11,686 nucleotides of DNA, taken from positions 1 to 11,686 of the forward strand of contig DAOVTY010000077.1 in the NCBI GenBank assembly GCA_030632865.1, read 5' to 3'. Under the pieces are notes generated by a model. It was not told where the DNA came from. It saw nothing but the letters and a program-made list of their open reading frames with translations, and did no database searches. A program made the translations under genes and the position numbers. This DNA is from Bacteroidota bacterium. Its GTDB lineage: Bacteria; Bacteroidota; Bacteroidia; Bacteroidales; Prolixibacteraceae. Shown piece by piece: positions 1 to 7,442 of the stretch (the first letter of the stretch is position 1; the number at the start of each line of letters is the position of its first letter).

Positions 1-639
1 AATTCGACCTTTGTGCTTTCCTTTTTCAAGCTGAATCATTGCCCCCGGAGTATTGGCATTTAACCAATGAGCAGGCTTTACCGATTTTGTAATGTCCATT
101 GGCTTCGACCACGATAAACCATCATCTTTACTAAAAATTGTAAAGGTTAAGATATTTACTTTTGGGTTGTCGTAACCAGGCTCTGCCATTTTTATCCAGC
201 CCGAATTTCGTGCATGCCTTCCGTATGGAAAGCGGGCAAACATCATCATAATTCGTCCATCTTCGAGCTGCACAGTTAAGGGGTCGTTAATGGAGTTCAT
301 ACCGTCTTCGTAAGCAACAATCTCTTGTCCCCATGTTTTTCCTCCATCCACACTTCGTTTTAGTACAATGTCGTTTTGAGCATGGTCGTGTAAACCCAAC
401 CTGCGTTCTGTAAAAGCAATTAATGTTCCTTTGTTTGTAACCAATAGCGAAGGAATTCGGTAACCGTATTTTTCGGCATCCTTGCCATGCCCTTCTTTGG
501 TAACACCTTCTGGAATGTCCCTGATTTCAAATACTATGGCTCCACTTTTTGCTTCAATTTCAGAAATATTGCTTGTTTGTGCAAATACGATTACTATTGA
601 GAATAGTAAGGATATTAGTATAAATGTTTTTTTTCTCAT
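1..639 (-). CDS. Secreted BNR-repeat sialidase (GH33-type), 5' part only
   Basis: Partial gene: 213 codons are present, starting at ATG 639 and running off the left edge. It begins with a signal peptide (residues 1-20, cleavage likely at FA-Q21), so the enzyme is exported. The mature part has sialidase hallmarks: a YRIPS motif with the substrate-binding arginine R61, the stretch ERR...DHAQNDIVLKRS (about 78-96) that normally supplies an active-site aspartate, and two Asp boxes, SVDGGKTW (96-103) and SKDDGLSW (170-177), typical of BNR beta-propeller blades. Family knowledge: such enzymes release terminal sialic acids from host or mucin-type glycans. The C-terminal tyrosine/glutamate pair lies outside the window, so completeness and activity cannot be judged. 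It lies 15 nt downstream of a decayed sulfatase and is the last member of a minus-strand group headed by a GntR regulator. A related glycoside-binding propeller without true sialidase activity is the alternative. Confidence 0.85.
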   Translation of the reverse strand, partial: MRKKTFILISLLFSIVIVFAQTSNISEIEAKSGAIVFEIRDIPEGVTKEGHGKDAEKYGYRIPSLLVTNKGTLIAFTERRLGLHDHAQNDIVLKRSVDGGKTWGQEIVAYEDGMNSINDPLTVQLEDGRIMMMFARFPYGRHARNSGWIKMAEPGYDNPKVNILTFTIFSKDDGLSWSKPMDITKSVKPAHWLNANTPGAMIQLEKGKHKGRI

Positions 640-654
640 TGGTCTATATTTTTA

Positions 655-945
655 TCATTTATCCACTGGTTTTAATTTTATCCCTTGGTTTTCAGGTGTC
701 CATTGTTTTAATTCATTAATTACGTATTTGTACGCTGGATTTTTTGCCAGATTGTGCCATTCGTTTTTATCCGCTGTTCTGACGTACAATTCTTCTCCCC
801 CATCTTTGTATTGAATGTATGTAAAACGCTCATCACAAATTGCATTATTTTCAATTTCATGGGTAATTACATAATTTTATAAGAGTTGGATAAATATCGA
901 TTAAGCTTACTAGTTGATGACAAACCACTTTTGGTTTTATTTCAA
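655..945 (-). pseudogene. Sulfatase C-terminal remnant (frame-shifted, internally deleted)
   Basis: No intact frame exists, but two frames read on the minus strand give adjacent pieces of a type I (alkaline phosphatase-fold) sulfatase. From about 942 down to 860 the reading is ...LVSLIDIYPTLIKLCNYP followed by a stop at 857-859; SLIDIYPTL is a near-invariant sulfatase segment. From 876 down to 655 another frame gives NAICDERFTYIQY, KDGGEELY and NEWHNLAKNP, then QW.PENQ and a TGA stop, the usual sulfatase C-terminus. Between the two blocks about 30 residues expected in the family are missing, consistent with a deletion around 862-880. The N-terminal catalytic half, including the formylglycine (C/S-x-P-x-R) motif, is absent altogether. 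Its beginning overlaps the end of the decayed sialidase upstream, so a second deletion probably fused the two. Subfamily and substrate cannot be determined. Confidence 0.82.
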
Positions 946-1239
946 CAATTTTTTAATTGATATAATTTGGAAAGTCATGTGTGACTGGCTTCCCTCATAC
1001 AAAATTCCAAGTGTATTTTCATCGACATAAGTTAAACACTATTACCCAACACCTTTCCCTTCATCCAATTCAATCCAATATTTCTCGGGTCATATCAGAC
1101 CGTCATCAAAACTTACTTTAATAGTTTGCTTATGACTAGTATATTTAGAGTTTAGGTTTGAGAAAAGCAGGACACTTTTCTGATGTCCTTCTTTATCAGA
1201 ATAATAATGACGATGGATATTTGCCATACAATTTAATTG
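937..1239 (-). pseudogene. Sialidase C-terminal remnant with three in-frame stops
   Basis: Read on the minus strand in a single frame this stretch gives the end of a BNR sialidase: CMANIHRHYY, SVLLFSN, TIKVSFDDG, PEKYWIELDEGKG, then CLTYVDENTLGILYEGS and a final SIKKLLK before TAA at 937-939. Three stops interrupt it: TGA at 1090-1092, exactly where family members have the tryptophan of the last Asp box (SFDDG-x-x-W), and TAA-TAG at 1039-1044, where they have Tyr-Ser in a GYSCL-like segment. All three fit single-base decay (for example TGG to TGA). No indel has disturbed the frame, so decay appears recent, but the N-terminal two thirds are missing; homology fades into a run of T next to 1240. 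The tyrosine and glutamate needed for catalysis (YEG) remain visible only as fossils. It is a separate copy from the sialidase gene at 1-639, which in this window shows only its N-terminal part. Confidence 0.85.
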
Positions 1240-1251
1240 TAAAAAAAAATA

Positions 1252-1974
1252 TTACTCTATTTTTATTTTAGGATAGTTATATATAAACTCCCAGTAGGGT
1301 TTTAAGTGTCCTCTTATTGCATTTTGATACCCATATTTATCTCGTTTTTTAATTTTTTCAAGAAGGTTGTTATGAGTAACAATTTCTCCTAATTTATTTA
1401 ATTCTTCACTCACTGGCTTAAAATAGCTTTCGTAGTTATGCCGTGCAAATACAAATACAGGGTGCATAATCTCGTTAAACTGCGAAATAAAATTGTTACC
1501 TGCTATTTTATAAATTTTTGCGTGAAAAACCATTTCGTCTTCTATTGAAAGATTATTTATTCCGATAGCCTGCTGGCGAGAAACAATTTGTTCCAATTCT
1601 AAAATATCTGAATCATTAATATTTGCAAACAGAAACTCGGCAACTCCAATTTCAAGAACAATCCTCATTCCCATCATCTCTTTAATAGTTTTCGTGCTTA
1701 AAAGATGTGGGTCAATAATTTTCCGAAAACCGTTTAAAAGAGAAGGCTCAGTTATAATAATTCCCCGTTTTGTTCTTGTTTGAATAAGCCCCAGCATTCG
1801 TAATCTGCTCAAAGCTTCGCGTACTACGTTTCTACTTATTCCATACATTTCAACAAACTGCATCTCGTTTGGTAACGAATCTCCAGGAACCAAACTATTT
1901 TTTTTAATGTATTCAATTATCTGTTCTTCTACTTTATCGGCTAATGTTGTTGTTGAAAATTTTGTAATCATCAT
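1252..1974 (-). CDS. GntR family transcriptional regulator, FadR/FCD subfamily
   Basis: A 240-residue regulator starting at ATG 1974; an in-frame TTG at 1980 and a second ATG at 1971 are alternatives. Residues about 10-76 form the GntR winged helix (PGDSLPNEMQF, GISRNVVREALSRLRMLGLI, then the wing TKRGIII). The rest is an all-helical FCD effector domain; E147, H151 (in VFHAKI), H201 and H223 (in RGHL) sit where this family carries its metal ligands, which usually hold a carboxylate effector such as a sugar acid. Length is normal. In Bacteroidota such regulators often control uronate or sialic-acid related catabolism, which fits the sialidase and sulfatase genes downstream on the same strand, but the effector is not shown by the sequence. 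A perfect promoter lies 31 nt upstream with a TTGT-NNN-ACAA operator overlapping its -7 element, so autorepression is likely. No clear terminator follows the stop; only the 12-nt stretch 1240-1251 separates it from the decayed sialidase. Confidence 0.92.
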   Translation of the reverse strand: MMITKFSTTTLADKVEEQIIEYIKKNSLVPGDSLPNEMQFVEMYGISRNVVREALSRLRMLGLIQTRTKRGIIITEPSLLNGFRKIIDPHLLSTKTIKEMMGMRIVLEIGVAEFLFANINDSDILELEQIVSRQQAIGINNLSIEDEMVFHAKIYKIAGNNFISQFNEIMHPVFVFARHNYESYFKPVSEELNKLGEIVTHNNLLEKIKKRDKYGYQNAIRGHLKPYWEFIYNYPKIKIE

Positions 1975-1994
1975 AATCAATTTGCTATTATTCT

Positions 1995-2009
1995 ATTTGT
2001 AGGACAAAT
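1995..2009. promoter_or_regulatory. Palindromic operator, probable FadR/GntR autoregulatory site
   Basis: ATTTGT-AGG-ACAAAT is a perfect inverted repeat with 6-bp arms. Its core TTGTAGGACAA fits the consensus reported for FadR-subfamily regulators (TNGTNNNACNA). It overlaps the -7 element (2005-2012) and probable start point of the GntR promoter, so binding there would block transcription. No second copy was seen in front of the sialidase/sulfatase genes; these would rely on read-through from the regulator or on a promoter lost by deletion. Confidence 0.7.
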
Positions 2010-2035
2010 GTAACAAATGAAAATGATGCAGCAAA
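2005..2035 (-). promoter_or_regulatory. Bacteroidota housekeeping promoter of the GntR gene
   Basis: On the minus strand TTTG (2032-2035) is followed by exactly 19 nt and TACATTTG (2005-2012). This matches the known Bacteroidota sigma-ABfr consensus TTTG-N19-TAnnTTTG at every fixed position. Transcription would start near 1998, giving a leader of roughly 24 nt before ATG 1974, which supports that start over the TTG at 1980. Confidence 0.8.
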
Positions 2036-2174
2036 TTTTACCAAATATTTTCATGTTATTCCTCAACAGACACTATAGAACAAATAAATCCAACCTATTG
2101 ATTTTCAATATTTTTTGCAACCTATTCAACTACTTTACGTTAACTCATATTATTAACCATAAAACATATTTAAA

Positions 2175-2453
2175 ATGGCAACATGGGGAGATTATCACGA
2201 AAAAGAGTGTATTCCAAAAAAACATGTAAAAATCATTATTCATGGTAGTGCAAAACATTATGAAGATGTTCCTGAAAATGATGTTGCAAATTCAAAATTA
2301 GAAGGAGTAATAGATTTTGATGAATTTGTTAATAAGATTTTCTGTGCTCATAAAGAACAATTAAATGATTTATTTAATTCGGTTTATGGTCTCGAAGGTA
2401 ATTCGGTTGACAAAGAATTTAGTTTTGATAGTGTTGAAAAACAAATCAGATAA
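2175..2453 (+). CDS. Small protein of unknown function preceding a radical SAM enzyme
   Basis: A 92-residue soluble, acidic protein that I do not recognise. It starts at ATG 2175 behind an AT-rich leader (no Shine-Dalgarno, normal for Bacteroidota) and stops 5 nt before the radical SAM start. There is no signal peptide, transmembrane segment or double-glycine leader site. The N-terminal third is rich in His and Cys (H8, C12, H17, H23, H28); the middle (about 45-72, VIDFDEFVNKIF, HKEQLNDLFNSVYG) is probably helical; the tail is charged with scattered Ser, Phe and Asp. Position and size suggest a peptide substrate, a leader-like binding partner, or an accessory subunit of the radical SAM enzyme. 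Against a typical RiPP precursor: no Cys/Ser/Thr-rich or repetitive core is obvious. No perfect TAnnTTTG promoter was seen in the 160 nt upstream; a TATTTTTTG at about 2110-2118 is one base too long. Reality as a gene rests on tight spacing and good codon composition. Confidence 0.75.
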   Translation: MATWGDYHEKECIPKKHVKIIIHGSAKHYEDVPENDVANSKLEGVIDFDEFVNKIFCAHKEQLNDLFNSVYGLEGNSVDKEFSFDSVEKQIR

Positions 2454-2458
2454 TTAGT

Positions 2459-4456
2459 TTGATTAGTACCAAATATTCTAAAAATAAACGGAGTATTTTA
2501 TTAATCCCTCCGGTTATTAATCCTCTTTTTAAGAGGAATAGTAAAGATTTTATGCCGTTGGGAATTTTAACAATTGCTGCAATTTTACAACAAAATGGGA
2601 ATGATGTAATTGTTTATAAACCCAAACAGAGACTAATTAATAAAAAAGATTTTACAAAAGTTGCCCGAGATATTCTAAAATCAAAACCTGATATTATTGG
2701 ATTTTCAACCTGGTGTATTACTTACGCCGCTTCGCTTTTGGTTGCACAAGAGATTAAAAAACTTGCCCCCAATATTCCAATTATTTATGGCGGACCGCAG
2801 GCTTCAATTCTCGCTTCAGAAACTTTAAAAAACTTTTCTTTTATAGATTTTGTTCTTGCGGGCGAGGCAGATAACTCTTTCCCTCAATTTGTGGAAGAGT
2901 TGGAAAACAAAATTCCTGATTTTGCTAAAGTACCGGGGTTATCATTTCGGAACAGCTCGGGAATTATTCAAAATAACAAGATAAACGGTGTGGTCTCAAA
3001 TCTAGATAATTTGCCAACTCCTGCGTATAATCTTGTTCCAAAACAAAAGTGGCTAAAACTTGATGTTGGCAGAGGTTGCCCATTTAAATGTACATATTGC
3101 TCTACCAACGATTTTTTCTCTAAAAAATACAGAGTAAAATCTGCGAGCCGGATTATCCTCGAAATGACAGCAGCTTTTGAAAGCCAAAAAATAAAAACGT
3201 TTGGTTTTGCACACGATATGTTTACGCTAAATAAAAAGTTTATACACGAACTTTGCAAAAAACTTATCGATATTAAAAACAATAAAGGAATTGAATTTAA
3301 CTGGACTTGCTCGGCGCGAACTGACTGCGTTACCGAGCAAATGCTGATTGATATGAAAGATGCAGGTTGCAAGGCAATCTTTTTTGGTATTGAGTCGGGT
3401 TCAGATAAAATTCAAAAGAGTATTGAGAAATATCTGGATATTCCGAAAGCATATTTAATAGCCGATATTTGCCGAAGAATCGGTATTGATATGCACACTT
3501 CGTTTATTTTGGGATTCCCCAACGAAACTAAAAATGATATTGATAAAACTCTCAGAAGTGCATTGCAATTGGGAGTAAATGGTGCTTTTGTGCAGATTTC
3601 AGAATTGTCGCTGTTGCCGGGCACACCAATATTTAAGGCAAATAAAAACAGACTTAAATTCGATGGAGAGTTTTCCAACTTTTCGTTTGTACTTTGCGGA
3701 AACGAAGAGATAGAACTTATAAAAAACTATCCCGAAATTTTTAGTTCATTCTACTATTTGCCAGTGCAAACTCTAAAACGGCAAGAGATAATTTTTATCT
3801 GCCATTTTATAAATAAACAGAGCAACTTTAGAAACACTTTATTTTTACTCTCCCGATTTATTAATTCCGATTTGGGAGATTCAAATTTACTTCAGTTATT
3901 AATAAAAGAGTATAAACTTATAATTTCTGAGGGGCGCGACCAAAATACCGTTGCATCGCACTGGATAAAAATTATTAATCGTTTTATCAATAAAAATAGA
4001 GATGAAATAAAAAATCCATTTATCGACGATATTTTTACATTTGAGGCGTTTTCATCTCTTTTAAAAACACTGCTTGCAAGCTGGCAACTTATTAATCCTC
4101 TAATAACAAACCTCAAATTATCAGGCGATATTATTATTAAACCTACCCCGGTTTGGAAAATTATTACAACCAATTATCGACTTGAAAAAATTGTTCCGTC
4201 AGAAAACAGTTGGGCAGTAAATAAACCAAGAATTAGAAAAGGAACGTACAAATATTTACTGGTTGCCGTTACCGAAACTAAGTGCAAAAGAATCAGAATA
4301 AATAACAGAGAAGAGTATCTTTTACAAAGTTTAATGAAACTTTCTTTCGCGGAATATGTAAAAAAGGTTAACACCATTCAAAATAAAAAGGAGACGCTAT
4401 TGTGGATTAAAAAAATGAGAAGACTTGGTATTGTAGAATTCTCAAAAGAAAAATAG
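2459..4456 (+). CDS. B12-binding-domain radical SAM protein with C-terminal extension
   Basis: 665 residues from a TTG start at 2459; the first ATG is residue 32, which would cut into the first strand of the domain (SILLIPPV), so TTG is preferred. Residues about 11-190 form the cobalamin-binding Rossmann fold seen in class B radical SAM enzymes (MPLGILTIAAIL, KPDIIGFSTW, IIYGGPQAS, LAGEAD). Residues about 198-400 are the radical SAM barrel, with the cluster motif C207-PFK-C211-TY-C214, then FGIESGSD (309-316), LGFPNET and LLPGTP. Class B members carry out methylations, cyclisations or ring contractions at unactivated carbons; the substrate here is unknown. After the barrel come about 265 extra residues: a helical part (410-555), then a small domain (about 556-660) whose alternating strands and helices ending in WIKKMRRLGIVEF look like a winged helix or peptide-recognition fold; this last point is only a fold-level impression. 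The gene is flanked by a 5-nt gap upstream and a 1-nt gap downstream, so it belongs to one transcript with both neighbours. Confidence 0.9.
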   Translation: MISTKYSKNKRSILLIPPVINPLFKRNSKDFMPLGILTIAAILQQNGNDVIVYKPKQRLINKKDFTKVARDILKSKPDIIGFSTWCITYAASLLVAQEIKKLAPNIPIIYGGPQASILASETLKNFSFIDFVLAGEADNSFPQFVEELENKIPDFAKVPGLSFRNSSGIIQNNKINGVVSNLDNLPTPAYNLVPKQKWLKLDVGRGCPFKCTYCSTNDFFSKKYRVKSASRIILEMTAAFESQKIKTFGFAHDMFTLNKKFIHELCKKLIDIKNNKGIEFNWTCSARTDCVTEQMLIDMKDAGCKAIFFGIESGSDKIQKSIEKYLDIPKAYLIADICRRIGIDMHTSFILGFPNETKNDIDKTLRSALQLGVNGAFVQISELSLLPGTPIFKANKNRLKFDGEFSNFSFVLCGNEEIELIKNYPEIFSSFYYLPVQTLKRQEIIFICHFINKQSNFRNTLFLLSRFINSDLGDSNLLQLLIKEYKLIISEGRDQNTVASHWIKIINRFINKNRDEIKNPFIDDIFTFEAFSSLLKTLLASWQLINPLITNLKLSGDIIIKPTPVWKIITTNYRLEKIVPSENSWAVNKPRIRKGTYKYLLVAVTETKCKRIRINNREEYLLQSLMKLSFAEYVKKVNTIQNKKETLLWIKKMRRLGIVEFSKEK

Positions 4457-4457
4457 A

Positions 4458-7211
4458 ATGCGTTACTTAATACAAATCTTATCTGTATTTATGTTTTTTG
4501 GCTTTGCTATCGGTGGTCCTCAAATCGAAGTTACTGTCGATAATTATAAAAATGATATTGAAGTATTAATCGACTCGCTCAAAGTATCAAAAAACAATTC
4601 TACAAAAGAAAATCTCTTAGATAGTATAAGTAACAAAATTGATAATTTAGAAAACGATTCGGCATTATATTATTGGAATTACATAATCGAAGATTGCAAT
4701 AAAACCAATTACTATTATGGCGCAGCGTTTAGTAACTACAACGCAGCCAAGCTGTACAATACAAAAGGCGAATATTTTAAAAGTTACCAAGCCTACCACA
4801 AAAGCAAACAGAATTATGAAAAGATAGATTATTTGCCAGGATTAGCCCGTGTGCACAACGGATTAGGAATAGTTTTTAAAAATCTGAGTAAGTTCGATTT
4901 ATCACAGTCTAATTATAAAGAGAGCGCCAGATTATTTAAAGAACTGAATGATACAATTCACGAAGGCTGGATATATTTAAATATTGGTGGAATGTTGGAG
5001 AAGCAAGATTCGCTAGAACAAGCTAAAAAGTACCTCGCCAAATCAAAAGGAATTTTAGAAAGTATAAACGATAAAGACTTAATTAGTTGTTATATTAATA
5101 TTGGAGAAGTGTATAAAAAGGAAGCGAAATACGATTCGGCTTACTACTATTATTTAAAAAGCTATGATCTTTCTAATCAAAATGGAGATTCATACGATAA
5201 GTTTCAGTCGAGTTATCATTTGGGTGAATTTTTATTTGAACAAAACCAAGTTTCGAAAGCAGAACCATATCTAACTGAAGCATATAACATTGCACAAATC
5301 CAAAATAATTTAAGTGTGATTCCGGTTGACGATCTCGCTCTATTTGCAAATGTTTTAAGCAAACTATATATAATAAAAGGTGATTCGGCAAAGGCTTATA
5401 AATTTTTACTCCAATCAACTAATTACGAGATCGAAAACAAAAGAGAACAATCAAATGCAAAATTAAGCAAGATAGAATTTGAAGTATTTGAAAGAGAAGC
5501 CTATATTCTTAAAAAAAGAAGGGGACTGATTATTATCTTTACAATGGCCGGATTACTAATTTCTATATTATTAGTTCTCGCCCTTTACCGAAGCTACAAA
5601 AACAAACAAAAAGCCAACCGCTTATTAACCGAAATGGACGTGTTAAAAACCCGTTTATATTCTAATATCACACATGAATTACGCACGCCATTAACATTAA
5701 TACTCGGTCCGTTGGAACAAATATTATCTTCTGAAACGCGCAAAAAATTTACACACAAGCAGGTTAAAATGATGCGTAAAAACGCAAAATCTTTATTGAA
5801 CATGATAAACCAGATGCTCGATTTATCGAAAATTGAGGCGAAAAGTATAACGTTGGAATTAGTTGAAAAAGATATTAATAAATTCATCAGAATACGTTTT
5901 GCAGCTTTTGCTTCGCTTGCCTCTCAAAAATCAATTTCGTACAAATACAGTTTACTAAAAGAGAAAAATATTAGAATTTTCGATGCGTCGAAACTCGAAA
6001 AAATAATAAATAACTTAATTTCTAATGCTATAAAATTTACTCCACAGAAAGGAGAAATTAGTTGTTTTGTGAACTTTCCTAAACAAAACATTTTAGAATT
6101 AATCATTAAGGATTCGGGAAAAGGAATACCAGAAAATGAGTTAGATATTATTTTCGACCGCTATCATCAGGTTGAAAATTCGGAAACAACAAATACAATT
6201 GGCACCGGAATAGGTCTTTCGTTAGCCAAAGAACTGATTGAATTAATGCACGGTAAAATTAATGTTGAAAGCGAATTGGGAAAAGGGAGCAAATTTGCCA
6301 TAACTTTAAAATTAGGCACAAAACATTTGAATAACGAGGAGTTCAATTTAATACAAAGTTATAATTCAGACACTCAGGAAACTTTTGAAATTGAAGAAAA
6401 TATTGAAGACTCTGGAGACTGTCCTAATTATCAAGACTCAAAAAACAGCAATAATTTACCACATGTTTTGGTAACAGAAGACCATGCTGATATTCGAGAA
6501 TTTATTGCCGAAAATTTAAAAGAGTGCTTTAATGTTGATGATGCAGAAAATGGTAGAATAGGGTTAGAAAAAGCTACAAAAAATATACCTGATTTGGTAA
6601 TTACAGATGTTGTAATGCCAGAAATGGATGGAATTGAATTCTGTCGGAATTTGAAAACAGATGAAAGAACGAGCCATATTCCTGTAATAATGTTAACCGG
6701 CAAATCGAGTATCGACGACAAAATTAGGGGATTGGAGACAGGTGCCGATGCATATTTAAATAAACCATTCAATATAAAAGAGCTTAATTTGAGGGTGCGT
6801 AAATTAATTGAACAACGACAAAAATTACGCGAACGATTCACAAACAATATAAATCTCGAGCCAAAAGATATCGCGGTTACTTCTGCCGACGAAAAATTTA
6901 TAATGAGGGTAATGGAAATTATCGAAAAAAATATTGGTAATTCCGAATTTGAAATTACACAATTTCAGCAGGAGATGTTAATGAGCCGAATGCAGCTTTT
7001 CAGAAAAATTAAAGCTCTCACAAACCAAACTCCAAGCGAATTTGTAAGGACAATCCGTTTAAAAAGAGCTGCGAGTTTAATGCATCAAAACTTTGGAAAT
7101 ATTGCTCAAATTACTTTCGAGGTTGGTTTTAACAATCCATCATATTTTGCAAAATGTTTTAAAGAACTATTTGGCAAACTACCTTCGGAATATATTAAAA
7201 ATCACGATTAG
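4458..7211 (+). CDS. TPR-containing hybrid histidine kinase/response regulator with AraC output
   Basis: A one-piece two-component protein of 917 residues. In order: signal peptide (1-20); periplasmic TPR-like helical repeats (about 85-330, e.g. AAFSNYNAAKLY, LARVHNGLGIVFKNL, CYINIGEVYKK); a transmembrane helix (356-377); HisKA with phospho-acceptor H406 in NITHELRTPL; HATPase with N-box NNLISNAIKFTP (518-529), G1 DSGKGIP (552-558) and G2 GTGIGLSLAK; REC domain (668-785) with D717 in ITDVVMPEMDG and K769 in NKPF; and an AraC-type HTH (about 812-915). All catalytic residues are present, so it should be active. Unlike polysaccharide-sensing family members that carry Reg_prop beta-propellers, the sensor here is TPR repeats, which suggests protein or peptide sensing. 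ATG 4458 lies 1 nt after the stop of the radical SAM gene, so expression is coupled to it. Likely targets are its own cassette or the exported protein that follows; both are inference. Confidence 0.95.
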   Translation: MRYLIQILSVFMFFGFAIGGPQIEVTVDNYKNDIEVLIDSLKVSKNNSTKENLLDSISNKIDNLENDSALYYWNYIIEDCNKTNYYYGAAFSNYNAAKLYNTKGEYFKSYQAYHKSKQNYEKIDYLPGLARVHNGLGIVFKNLSKFDLSQSNYKESARLFKELNDTIHEGWIYLNIGGMLEKQDSLEQAKKYLAKSKGILESINDKDLISCYINIGEVYKKEAKYDSAYYYYLKSYDLSNQNGDSYDKFQSSYHLGEFLFEQNQVSKAEPYLTEAYNIAQIQNNLSVIPVDDLALFANVLSKLYIIKGDSAKAYKFLLQSTNYEIENKREQSNAKLSKIEFEVFEREAYILKKRRGLIIIFTMAGLLISILLVLALYRSYKNKQKANRLLTEMDVLKTRLYSNITHELRTPLTLILGPLEQILSSETRKKFTHKQVKMMRKNAKSLLNMINQMLDLSKIEAKSITLELVEKDINKFIRIRFAAFASLASQKSISYKYSLLKEKNIRIFDASKLEKIINNLISNAIKFTPQKGEISCFVNFPKQNILELIIKDSGKGIPENELDIIFDRYHQVENSETTNTIGTGIGLSLAKELIELMHGKINVESELGKGSKFAITLKLGTKHLNNEEFNLIQSYNSDTQETFEIEENIEDSGDCPNYQDSKNSNNLPHVLVTEDHADIREFIAENLKECFNVDDAENGRIGLEKATKNIPDLVITDVVMPEMDGIEFCRNLKTDERTSHIPVIMLTGKSSIDDKIRGLETGADAYLNKPFNIKELNLRVRKLIEQRQKLRERFTNNINLEPKDIAVTSADEKFIMRVMEIIEKNIGNSEFEITQFQQEMLMSRMQLFRKIKALTNQTPSEFVRTIRLKRAASLMHQNFGNIAQITFEVGFNNPSYFAKCFKELFGKLPSEYIKNHD

Positions 7212-7241
7212 TATTTATTCAATAACTTTTCAAAACTCCTC

Positions 7242-7290
7242 TAATTTGTGGTAATTTCAGATAAATGTTACATCTCTTGCATAATTTGTG
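7242..7290 (+). repeat. Direct repeats in the control region of the exported protein
   Basis: TAATTTGTG occurs at 7242-7250 and again at 7282-7290, exactly 40 nt (about four helical turns) apart. Related words TAATTTCAG (7252-7260), TAATTTCAC (7398-7406) and TAATTTCAA (7411-7419) lie in the same 245-bp intergenic region. AraC-type output domains commonly bind direct repeats on one DNA face, so these are candidate sites for the adjacent hybrid sensor. The composition is AT-rich and short words recur by chance. No perfect TTTG-N19-TAnnTTTG promoter was found here; TAATTTG is one base short of the -7 consensus. Confidence 0.35.
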
Positions 7291-7442
7291 ATATCAATAT
7301 TAGAATTTTAAATAACCCCAATTATCACCTTTAATCAACATTCCAATTATTCTATTTTTTGGGAATTCATTGGTAGATTTCCACCTGCTCAGTGTTGTAA
7401 TTTCACACTATAATTTCAAATGAAAATTTAACAAATTAAAAT

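Noticed and set aside
482..814. 110-codon plus-strand frame
   Set aside because: It is antisense to the sialidase signal region and the sulfatase remnant, both supported by family motifs.
937..1239. Stop-codon recoding (read-through or selenocysteine) in the sialidase-like frame
   Set aside because: All three stop types occur, two side by side, and the N-terminal two thirds of the protein is missing; decay explains it better.
1227..1249. TACAATT-T-AATTGTA palindrome next to nine A as an intrinsic terminator
   Set aside because: The stem is all A/T except one C-G pair, and for minus-strand transcripts the U-run precedes the hairpin; for the plus strand the following run is A, not T.
2017..2229. 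70-codon plus-strand frame ahead of the small protein
   Set aside because: It overlaps the start of the better frame at 2175, crosses the GntR promoter, and has composition like translated AT-rich non-coding DNA.
2968..6847. Several minus-strand frames of 60-138 codons inside the radical SAM and sensor genes
   Set aside because: All lie fully antisense to genes with strong motifs and show no recognisable domain.
7242..7250. TAATTTG as -7 element of a promoter for the exported-protein gene
   Set aside because: One base short of TAnnTTTG and without a TTTG at the right distance.
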